From contig NC_051092.1 in the NCBI RefSeq assembly GCF_901709675.1, positions 10,496,491 through 10,560,490 on the forward strand: a stretch of DNA of 64,000 nt. Direction: 5' to 3'. Under the pieces are notes generated by a model. The model had not been told where the DNA came from and searched no databases. It saw only the letters and a program-made list of their open reading frames with translations. Positions 39,669 through 49,290 of the stretch are shown piece by piece. The DNA comes from Syngnathus acus (lineage: Eukaryota > Chordata > Actinopteri > Syngnathiformes > Syngnathidae). Positions within the stretch are counted from its first letter, which is position 1. Every line of letters begins with the position of its first letter. The position numbers were made by a program, and so were the translations under genes.

Positions 39669-40003
39669 CAGGGGTGTCAAACTAATTTTTGTCGCGGGCC
39701 GCATCGTAGGCATAGTTTCATTCGGAGGCTCATTATGATTGTCATTGTCTTCTATACACAGGATAGGCTACAAAACAAACTGATGAATAACTAGTTTTGA
39801 AGTCAGAGACTAGTAAAAACTGTTCAAATATTTTAAAAAGACGAATGGTAATAAAAATTGCAAGCAATATTTCAATTTTTATTTAAAGTGAAGACAATTT
39901 GTAATTAAAGTAATGACAAAGTCGATACAAAATTTGTCTTCGCAGGCCACGTAAAATGATGTGGTGGGCCGTATCTGGCTTCCAGGCCTTGAGTTTGACA
40001 CGA
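39669..40003. mobile_element. hAT-type MITE, unit A copy
   Basis: The left end reads CAGGGGTGTCAAACTAA and the right end GGCCTTGAGTTTGACAC, which are inverted relative to each other over TGTCAAACT. Subterminal GCGGGCCGCATCG and GGTGGGCCGTATCTGG tracts fit the hAT class. The interior is AT-rich without a reading frame. The same element occupies the same position in unit B (48488-48822), so it was present before the duplication. It lies upstream of the receptor start, between the GPCR and ndufa9. Confidence 0.65.
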
Positions 40004-40481
40004 ATGAGATACACGATCTGCGAAAAACCTCTAAACCTTTAGGTGTGAAGTTTGAATGCTTATCTATATGGGTCTGTAGTTAGACACTCCCATGAGATGA
40101 ATGAAGACACGCACTACAGAAAATTGTTAGATAGATGAATATTTGCCTGTCTCCTCTACTTGGGCTGATTCAAAATGTGGTGGCACAAATTACAAAATCC
40201 TGAATCAATTCTTACGGACTAGAACAAATTTTATTTTAAAAATGATACGCACGCACGCACGCACACAGTACAGTGCATTAGTACCATAACTGTAATGTTT
40301 CTGGAACAATGTTTGTGATTTCAGTGCATCATGAATGAAGTGCAGCTATATGGCCAACACTGGATACTATATCTACCAAGAGACAAACATAAAACATTTT
40401 TAAGGATACAAGTATTTTTTTTATTTACATACAGAATAGCTAAAGCATTCTGAAGTGACAATAAGCCACTAATTTAGGACT

Positions 40482-42423
40482 TTAATAGTTGACGGTTTTT
40501 GCTGGCTTGGTTGCATCTAGATCAGCTTCCAGGAAACGGAATCGGCGATGGCGCCTCAGAATCTCAATCGCCCTTTGCTCGACGGTGGAGGGACTGATAC
40601 CAAGATCCTCTAGACCAGGGAGTCCTGGGTACTTCATGTCAGTTGTGTGAAACTGGGAAAAAAACGTTCTCATCACGCTAAACTCTGATGAACTGCAGTA
40701 AGCTGCAACTTTTACTCTGAACTCCCCAAAAAATTTTCTTTCTTACCCTTTCTACTTTATCTGGGGTTGTCCAAGGCTCAAATGGGTTCAATGCAAAGAA
40801 CTGAGCGGCCAGGCTGAAAAGACAAACAGAAGCACATGAAGAGATTCATACAGATTTTCAGCTGCCAGATTATTTGGTCGAGGCATGTAGAAAAACATTA
40901 AGAAGGGAGTCACCGCTCCTCTATGTATCTTTGTCAATGTGGATACAAACAACTGTGACATTATGATCCTTTAAAGCAAGCATCAGATCCTCAACTTTGA
41001 AGTGTATCTGATGAGGACCAACCACAAATGTGTATGAATGTTAAAAACTTACTGAAAGAGTGGGCGGGGGAGTGGATAGGGCACAAAGGGTCTGTGAGCG
41101 ACGGCGTAAATGTACTCCACCAGGTCGTGGAGCAGGTACCGGTTGGGACTGTGAGACAGAAAACCCCCCAAAAATGTTACATCATGATATCGTCTCAATC
41201 AACTGGATGTCTCACGCCACTAAGGCATGCAAAAATGATGGACAACTTCAATACAAACATTCGGTCACTTACCCGACTAATGCGTACGTCTTGCCATTGG
41301 CCTCTGGGTCTCTGACTGCGCTGATGATGGCCTTTGCCACGTCGACAACCTAACGAAGAGGATGACTTTTTATTCTATATGTTTGTTGATTTAGAGACGC
41401 AAATACTATGTATGTAAGAACAGGCTTTAGCTCCCATAGAGTCCGCTGCTCTGCACTACACAGCAACGGAGCAGGTAGATGACGGAATAATGACGGAGGA
41501 AAAAAAGTCCGCTCACGTGAATCGGCTGCTTGACAGTTTTCTTCCCAAGGCTGATGAGCGGAATGGCATTGCCAAACCAACGCATGTCTGCAGGAATGAC
41601 ATAGTAATCGTCAGCAAAGCTTTGATTTGCACATCACTGTTGATAAGTGGTTAGTCTTACTTGCGTAGTAGTTGAAGAACCTGTCTTCCTTCCCAAACAT
41701 CTCTGAGGGCTTCATGATGATAGCATCAGAAAACTTATCTCTCACTGCCGTCTCTCCCACAGCCAGGGACACACAATAGAACGCAAAGGTTTCATACGAG
41801 ACTTGCCAACCAGATCCAACCCTCTACATCATTTTACCATAACAACCAGCCCACTGAGGGCAAGCATGACTACAATGTCACCCATTATCTCATAACATGT
41901 TTCAGACCTTGTTCCTCAGGTATTTGGACGAGCTGCGGATGTCAGCGTTGAGGTGAGACATGTGAATGAACTTAGTAATGCCAGCCTCTCTGGTTGCCTC
42001 GGCGATCTGCTGAGGAATGCTCACAAAGACCTCCTCAAATGGGAAGTTCCTTCACAAATAGAGGCAAACAAAAAATCAATAAATGCTAGTATTCAATGTT
42101 GTAGTTAGTAATGGTGTCAATACAGGTCATACCTTGTTTCCCACTCTTTACCCACAAGATTGATGACAACGTTGGAGTGCTCCAAAGCTCGTTTAATGGA
42201 GTCTTTGTTCTTGGCATCCCACTCCTGTAGCAGAATTCCAAATAAAGTCAATCTGAGGTATTTGAGAAATATTCTACCATTCTGGTTGGGTGGATCATTG
42301 TTGAACTCCTATGTAACTTACGCACCATAAAAATGATTTGTCCGAGGTCCCCCATAGGCTTGAAATACATGGTGTCATACTGATCACAGCGATGAGGGAC
42401 TATGATCTGAGAGCCAATCCGAC
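40482..42423 (-). pseudogene. 5'-truncated ndufa9 copy in unit A
   Basis: The block repeats ndufa9 exons 3 to 11 (exon 3 at 42423-42326, exon 11 with stop at 40652-40482). It lacks exons 1 and 2 because the duplication breakpoint lies in intron 2, so it has no start codon, promoter or mitochondrial targeting sequence. The acceptor of exon 6 is changed: the functional copy reads GTCCCAG before the exon, while this copy reads GTCCCTG. Exon 6 also carries Glu-to-Lys and Pro-to-Ser changes. The remaining exons are open. I call it a pseudogene produced by partial duplication. Confidence 0.85.
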
Positions 42424-42908
42424 CTGTAAACCAATAACACACCAATTATTTGTAACAGGCCCTCACGCCATTGAGGAAAACCCAAAGGTTTTGCCATTCA
42501 CTAACACAGGCCTGTGGGCAAAATAGGCCCCACGTGCCCCACCTTGTGTTCACACACTTTTTAGTTCATTAATTATGCTGCAATTCGTTTTATACCTTTT
42601 GATTCCAAGTTGTTTTTATTTGATGCTTGATTTACAATTGACCTGCAGAAACACAAACTAAAATGATCTTCTCCAAGGCAAAACGGTTAATGTCCTGTTC
42701 ATTTTAGGACATGTTGGTCTTTAAGTCTTCTCTTGATGAATTTGTCTACTGAACTGTCACTAATAGTGTAATGGTCTTTAAAAAAGTAGTGATGTTGACC
42801 CGTGATTGTTTCTCATTATTCAGTTTGAAATTACACACCGCTTTACATGTAATTGTTTTATTTTTCGCTCAGTTTTATCAATGCTCTATCAAAATGAAAC
42901 TCAGCTTA

Positions 42909-43461
42909 CCGTGTTTCTCCATGCAAAATGCGCCCCCGTGCATAATACGCACCCTAAAAATGGCATGTCGATGCTGGAAAAAAGCCTGTACCCATGTATA
43001 ATATGCACCCAAATTTTGACTCTTACTTAAGTCCGTAAACGTACAATTATTTCAGAAAAAAGATCATCTTTGGGAACAACCGGATGTTGTTCTGCCGGTC
43101 AGTATCACTGCGCATGCGCTAGCAAACTCGATAGCGAAGAAATGTTTCGGATTTGTGTAGGGTACATTGTGACAGCAAACGAGCAGGTGATCGAGGAAGC
43201 GTCTGTATACGAGAGCCTTGTGTTCGTATGGAGCGTGTTTGAAGTGAACAGCAGAGAAGAAAGGAACAAGGCAAAGTGTTGTGAAATAAAATATTACCTG
43301 TAATACGCATTTAGGTAGAGAACTGAACTCTCGCTCTTTATATAGCTGACGTGTCAAAAAAAAAAAAAAAAAAAAGAAATTGTACCCATGTATAATGCGC
43401 ACCCCAGATTTTAGGACAATAAATTAGTTACATTTTGCGCATTATGCATGGAAAAACACGG
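42909..43461. mobile_element. Mariner-like MITE inserted in unit B only
   Basis: The 553-base element has terminal inverted repeats of about 25 bases with two mismatches, beginning CCGTGTTT at each end. It is flanked by a TA dinucleotide (42907-42908 and 43462-43463). Unit A has the empty site with a single TA (CAGCTTAATTTTTGG near 33743). TA duplication assigns it to the Tc1/mariner/pogo group. The interior contains repeated GCGCACCC-type motifs near each end, a frame at 43070-43303 with no recognisable product, and a run of about 20 A at 43355-43374. No transposase is present, so movement must have been in trans. Confidence 0.85.
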
Positions 43462-43533
43462 TAATTTTTGGATAACCTGCCATGCATCAACCTGCTGTGT
43501 GAACCACATTCCCAACCTTGAGGCATGACTCAC

Positions 43534-45113
43534 TGTGTTCATATTCCACTCTTTAGTTGCAGCCGCGACTGCTTTTCTCCTCTCCAGCTCTCTGTTCTGG
43601 AGCTGCAGTGCTTCATTGTCCATTTCTACTCTGCTTCGGTCGTCCTGCAGTTCTGAAGGCCCGGACGACACAATGAGTGAGCTCCGGTTTGTGTGCATGT
43701 GTGTGAATGTTATTAAAACCTACTCTCCATCTTCTGTCTGTGTTTTTCTGCGCTCTTCTCTTCCTGCTGCTGGATGAGCCACCTTTGGAGCTGCTCCCTC
43801 TGCCTCTGCGTTCGTGGCCTGCTGTCTGGATCCTCCCCAAGCAGACCAGGCAACATCATCATCTGTGCTTCTGAGCCCAACTCCTGCCCATCCTGAGGCT
43901 GCTGGTACTGACAACAGAAGTCCGCTATGGCCTTCTCCGTGTCATGTTTGACCTTTAGTTGTTGAGTATGGAGCAAGGAAGCTTGATTTATATCTTCCAT
44001 TATAGCAGCATCTACGGAGAGCACCTACAACGGCTTAGTCAGACATTCTAAAAGAATATTATTGTTTGATTTGCAGTAGTTTGTCCTTATTTGCGCACAA
44101 GTGGGTGACCTGGTCAGCTCAAGTGACTTCAGGCCACATGCAGGGTAGTGTAGGGAGACTCCACATTGGATGAAGGATTTGACCCCAGAACTTGAGGAGA
44201 TGTGCTAACCACTACCCCACCTTGTTGCTATTGTTAAGATTAGATTCAGCCAGGTGAACTGTACCGATAGGCTTAAAATATTTAACTCGCAAAGGTCAGA
44301 GTGATATAGAATACTGAATGATGTTAAATAGTTCCATCATATATTGTATTTGCTAAGGTTAAGTACAGTATATCCCTTGGAGGACAGTTTTACATATTTT
44401 CCTTTTTTATTGCAAAACTGATCCTGAAAGCATTCAGGTCCATCTGATTATGGACCTAAATGCTGTAGACTTAAAAAGTTCCCCCTCTAACATCTCTATT
44501 TGTTATTTGTACGATGCATGAGGACCATGGAAAAGAATTTATTTCAGTCTTCCACTTAAAAAGTCATAAGTTTCATTTAACAATTTTCATGATTCCAATT
44601 CAACATGTCAAAAAAATATTTTTTATAGTCCATAAGAAGTAATCAGAATTGATTTTACTCTAGTAATTACAGGAATTGACCTTTTGAAAAGTATTTTCCA
44701 TGCGTGTGTTTAGATGAATGGTGGTTTTTAATTAAACCACAGAAATAAATTAACTTGGAAAATAGGTAAATATGAAAAACATTGAGAACAATTTTACTAC
44801 AAGGCAATTTTTTTTTATCTGCTTACCATAGGCATCTTGTTCTTCTTTTTCTGCCTTTTTCCTTGCAATCTTCTCAGCCACTTGCTTGTCAAGAAATTCC
44901 TTATCAACCTTTTTTTTTTTTTTTGCGGGAGAGTACGGGGTTAAAAATAATTTTAAATGCAAAAGAAAATGTTCAACACAAAAAACTTACTCCGATGCAC
45001 CTCAACTTGTCGTCAAACAACCTCGCTCTTCTTCGAGCCTCAATGTCTCGACGTCTCTGCACTTTGACATTTGACAGGCCTTCCAATAACAATTGAGTGT
45101 TGCTCATCATCAT
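43534..45113 (-). pseudogene. Partial ribc2 copy in unit B (exons 1-4 only)
   Basis: Exons correspond to ribc2 1-4 at 45113-44991, 44908-44827, 44011-43724 and 43652-43534. Their frames and splice sites are preserved, including the start codons. Exons 5-7 are absent because the duplication starts in intron 4, so the protein would lack its C-terminal half. The normal upstream promoter is also gone: directly before the start codon the sequence jumps into a second copy of intron 1-2 DNA (45121-45785) that includes an extra exon 2. A few substitutions are present in exon 3 (for example Met-to-Ile and Leu-to-Phe). Probably non-functional. Confidence 0.82.
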
Positions 45114-45120
45114 CGTCATC

Positions 45121-45785
45121 GAGTGATATAGAATACTGAATGATGTTAAATAGTTCCATCATATATTGTATTTGCTAAGGTTAAGTACAGTCTATCCCTT
45201 GGAGGACAGTTGTACATATTTTCCTTTTTTATTGCAAAACTGATCCTGAAAGCATTCAGGTCCATCTGATTATGGACTTAAATGCTGTAGGCTTAAAAAG
45301 TTCCCCCTCTAACATCTCTATTTGTTATTTTGTACGATGCATGAGCACCATGGAAAAGAATTTATTTCAGTCTTCCACTTAAAAAGTCATAAGTTTCATT
45401 TAACAATTTTCATGATTCCAATTCAACATGTCCAAAAAATATTTTTTATACTACATAAGAAGTAATCAGAATTGATTTTACTCTAGTAATTACAGGAATT
45501 GACCTTTTGAAAAGTATTTTCCATGCGTGTGTTTAGATTAATCAGTTTTATCTTTTTAATTAAACCACAGAAATAAATTAACTTGGAAAATAGGTAAATA
45601 TGAAAAACATTGAGAACAATTTTACTACAAGGCAATTTTTTTTATCTGCTTACCATAGGCATCTTGTTCTTCTTTTTCTGCCTTTTTCCTTGCAATCTTC
45701 TCAGCCACTTGCTTGTCAAGAAATTCCTTATCAACCTTTTTTTTTTTTTTTTGCGGTAGAGTACGGGGTTAAAAATAATTTTAAT
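45121..45785. repeat. Nested duplication of ribc2 intron and exon 2 within unit B
   Basis: This stretch repeats 44299-44956 in direct orientation with several base changes and a small replaced patch near 45540. It contains a third copy of ribc2 exon 2 (about 45650-45737). At its right end the sequence jumps to the equivalent of unit A position about 35729, so the equivalent of unit A 35238-35728 (exon 1 and promoter) is missing from this copy. It differs more from its source than the source differs from unit A. Confidence 0.85.
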
Positions 45786-46789
45786 GTGTACTGTACAATG
45801 TAGTAATTGTATAATTCTTGATGTTTTCATGAAAGGTGCCTGCAGTTAGTGGAAGTTGGATGGGGACTTCAGTAGACGTGAAGGCCACCCAGCAGGTCAT
45901 CCCATGTAAGCAGACTCGGATACACGTTGCCAAGGTACCACTTGAATGATTTACACTGTAATCTTGTGCTCTTCAGTGATTTTGTGTTTTGAAACATAGT
46001 CCCTCTGCAACCTTCCTCCTTATCCTTCCTTCTATTACACATAAAAACATTTTGCCATCATAGTGTCAAAGCAAGGGAACTTTAGCAAACCACTCGGATT
46101 TGATATGATGATCTGGGTCCTGATTATGTGTCACACATCCTGCTTTGCTTCATCAGCACAGGGCGATTTCAAGTTGTTTTGCGCAACTCAGGAAGCCAAA
46201 GCAATATTCGCATGTTCTTACAATTTAGGGTAGCAGCAAAGGTACTAAACTTGCTATTTTACAATGCACCATTGGATTGGTTAGTGATGTTTTTAGTTTT
46301 AAATGTGTTTGACAACCAATGATATGATTAAATTGTAACCAAGCATATGCATCACTGGAAATACGAGATGCATATATACATTTGACAGAGAATAGAACGT
46401 ACACATGTTTTCTCGTTGTAACTGGACACACGCAAACAAGGTCAAACTGGATGTGGTAAACTTGTACAATTTAAAGAGAGCCAACACAAAAAGAATGCTT
46501 TAATTATTATAATCAAGCTCTAGGAGGGAGAAATGCAAAAATGTTAGATCAAAAGAAATTGAGAAAAAATACACAGATGGAAAATATGTAAACATTACAA
46601 AGAAATACAAGACAAAGCTGTATTTAAGAATAAAATATTGTTTTACTTATTAGACCTTTTCTGCCCCCTGACTCATAAGCATCCATAAATATTATCTGAC
46701 TAATAACAGGGCTATTTCTGACTTCTGTGCCCAACTCCGCAATTTGAGGTGAGGCTGGTTGCTCGTTGTCACACTTCCTGTCTCACACA

Positions 46790-46898
46790 TATTGTGTACT
46801 ATGTCTTGTCACCGTGGGATAGTGGGAACGTTATTTCGATCTCTTTGTGTGTCTTGGCATGTGAAGAAATTGACAATAAAGCAGACTTTGACTTTGAC
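46790..46898 (+). mobile_element. L2-type LINE 3' tail, unit B only
   Basis: The insert ends with ACAATAAAGCAGACTTTGAC and a short TTTGAC repeat, the recognisable tail of teleost L2-type LINEs. Unit A reads straight across (CTCACACAAGTATTTG near 37021). It is very short and 5'-truncated, as LINE insertions often are. Confidence 0.7.
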
Positions 46899-47188
46899 AA
46901 GTATTTGAACAGGAAATATGCAAATTCACAGTTTTATTGTTGGTTCATAAAAATGATTGGCTTAAAAAAACAATTTCTATAAAGGAGAGAACACAGAATG
47001 AGAGTGGGGAAAAATATCAGATAAACATTTGTATTTTGTTTTTATTTTTACTTGTCACGCAGGCCTGCTTATCCCTGCATTACACAAAGACGATTCACAT
47101 TTCATCCCTTGAGATTTATTTGTCAGGAAGGTGCAGAGTCAAGAACCTGGAAGTAAACATCTAGTGTTGATTGAGTCCTCCAGGCCCA

Positions 47189-48190
47189 CTAGACCCTGGT
47201 GGGTTTGTGGCAGTACTTCTTGAGCTGAAGCAAGTGCAGGCAACGTGACCTGAAACGCAGGTCCAAGAAGGCGTAGAGGAAGGGGTTGAGGCAGCTGTTG
47301 AAATAGCCCAGGCAGGCGGCGTATGGGTAGGCCAGCAGCAGAGAGCGCTGGAAAGCACAGGTGGCTGCTGGAAACAGTTTCAAATCAAAGAGGGTGTCCA
47401 CGGTTCTCATCACATGGTGGGGGATCCAGCAGACGGCGAAAACCACAACCACTGTGGTGATGACCTTCAAGAGTTGCCACTTGCGTTGGTCTCCTTTGCG
47501 ATAAGTGTTGAAGTGGCGAATCACCGTACAGCCGATCAACCCATAGCACACCACCATGGCCAGTAAGGGGAGCAGGAACCCCAGGGTGGATAATGAAAAG
47601 CTTAACCCGGCATACAGCAAACTCGCCTGATGCTCACTGGTCGTGACAGACCTGAAGTCTAACCTGCAGAAAGTGCGGTTGCCGCTCAGCTCGTCCAAGG
47701 TGGTGATGAAGACGAGGGCGGGCGTAGACAGGAGTCCCGACAGCATCCAGACGGCAGCAATGGAAGCGTAGATGTGGCTGCCGGTGCACGGCAAGGACAG
47801 TGAGTGCACAATGGCCAGGTAGCGGTCAAAGCTCAAGCAGGTGAGGAGGAAGACGCTGGCGTACATGTTGAGGAGCTCCACATAGCTGAGGATCTTGCAC
47901 AGGGCCATCCCGAAGGGCCAGTGGTTGTCCATGGCCGTGTACACCATCCACAGGGGCAGTGAGACGGTGAAGGCCAGGTCGGCCAGGGCCAGGTTGCCGA
48001 TATAGAGGAAGGCCGCTCGCTGCTTCCTTTGCACCCTCCACACGGTGGAAATGACCACGCTGTTGCCAAACAGGCTCAAAATGAAGATGAGCATGAAGAA
48101 CACTGAAATGAGCACTCGGGACACCGTCCCCCTGGTGTAGTCGCACATGGTGTTGTTCTCAGTCTCGTTGGGCGTCTCAGTAGGCTCCAT
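47189..48190 (-). CDS. Apelin-receptor-like class A GPCR, copy B
   Basis: Intact single-exon receptor of 333 aa, paralogue of the copy at 38355-39371, with all class A landmarks kept (GNSVV, LALADL, HWPFG, SFDRY, CWIPHH, NSCLNPFLY). The start is the ATG equivalent to copy A; the frame extends 42 codons upstream in both. It differs from copy A by 25 substitutions, loss of six residues (EYYYYE) from the N-terminus and one extra Ala before TM7. Changes include V-L to M-V at the end of TM2, Ile107Leu, Asp111Glu and Ser114Asn in TM3, Arg168Ile and Ser176Gly in extracellular loop 2, and a cluster of six at the TM6/loop 3 boundary (copy A numbering). Residues 177-266 are identical. Its 3' flank is the ancestral one, without the hAT insertion. 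Ligand class is inferred from family resemblance only. Confidence 0.88.
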   Translation of the reverse strand: MEPTETPNETENNTMCDYTRGTVSRVLISVFFMLIFILSLFGNSVVISTVWRVQRKQRAAFLYIGNLALADLAFTVSLPLWMVYTAMDNHWPFGMALCKILSYVELLNMYASVFLLTCLSFDRYLAIVHSLSLPCTGSHIYASIAAVWMLSGLLSTPALVFITTLDELSGNRTFCRLDFRSVTTSEHQASLLYAGLSFSLSTLGFLLPLLAMVVCYGLIGCTVIRHFNTYRKGDQRKWQLLKVITTVVVVFAVCWIPHHVMRTVDTLFDLKLFPAATCAFQRSLLLAYPYAACLGYFNSCLNPFLYAFLDLRFRSRCLHLLQLKKYCHKPTRV

Positions 48191-48487
48191 TTCTTTTCTC
48201 TCTTGGTCTCGGGGTAACGTGTTGCTGCTTGTGTCATTTGCCCACTCTTGCACAATCCCCTGCCGTGAGGATGCATGCCCTCCTCCACCGCCCACTTTGG
48301 GTGCAAACACAGCCACTAACCTATTTAACCTAGAAAATAATTTTCTATTACGTCATCTACTATTGCTCTTTTCTTTACTTGCCTTGTTGAAAGCATGGTA
48401 TTATGAATATCATGCAAAAAGGTATTTCCATTTTATCGAAGCGCTTCATCTATCCGCTTGGCCCAATGCCAGCGTTGAGCTACAGTC

Positions 48488-48822
48488 CAGGGGTGTCAAA
48501 CTAATTTTTGTCGCGGGCCGCATCGTAGGCATAGTTTCATTCGGAGGCTCATTATGATTGTCATTGTCTTCTATACACAGGATAGGCTACAAAACAAACT
48601 GATGAATAACTAGTTTTGAAGTCAGAGACTAGTAAAAACTGTTCAAATATTTTAAAAAGAAGAATGGTAATAAAAATTGCAAGCAATACCTCAATTTCTA
48701 TTTAAAGTGAAGACAATTCGTAATTAAAGTAATGACAAAGTCGATACAAAATTTGTCTTCGCAGGCCACGTAAAATGATGTGGTGGGCCGTATCTGGCTT
48801 CCGGGCCTTGAGTTTGACACGA
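48488..48822. mobile_element. hAT-type MITE, unit B copy
   Basis: Same element and position as 39669-40003 in unit A, with a handful of base differences. It was copied with the segment and did not insert independently. Confidence 0.65.
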
Positions 48823-49290
48823 ATGAGATACACGATCTGCGAAAAACCTAAACCTTTACGTGTTTAGTTTGAATGCTTATCTATATGGGTCTGTGGTTAG
48901 ACACTCCCATGAGATGAAGACACGCACGACAGAAAATTGTTAGATAGATGAATATTTGCCTGTCTCCTCTACTTGGGCTGATTCAAAATGTGGTGGCACA
49001 AATTACAAAATCCTGAATCAATTCTTACAGACTAGAACTAATTTTATTATAAAAATGATACGCACGCACACACACAGTACAGTGCATTAGTACCATAACT
49101 GTAATGTTTCTGGAACAATGTTTGTGATTTCAGTGCATCATGAATGAAGTGCAGCTATATGGCCAACACTGGATACTATATCTACCAAGAGACAAACATA
49201 AAACACTTTTAAGGATACAAGTATTTTTTTTATTTACATACAGAATAGCTAAAGCATTCTGAAGTGACAATAAGCCACTAATTTAGGACT

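Larger units (their letters stand above)
33299..42445. repeat. Tandem segmental duplication, unit A
   Basis: This 9.1 kb block matches 42446-51238 along its whole length at roughly 98% by eye, apart from insertions and one deletion. It begins inside ribc2 intron 4 and ends inside ndufa9 intron 2. The three bases CAA stand at the left edge (33296-33298), at the A/B junction (42443-42445) and at the right edge (51236-51238), which suggests microhomology. Unit A alone contains an L2-type insertion (35932-36213) and a hAT insertion (37314-38352). Confidence 0.93.

Noticed and set aside
43070-43303. 77-residue frame in unit B
   Set aside because: It lies wholly within the mariner-like MITE and resembles no protein I know.
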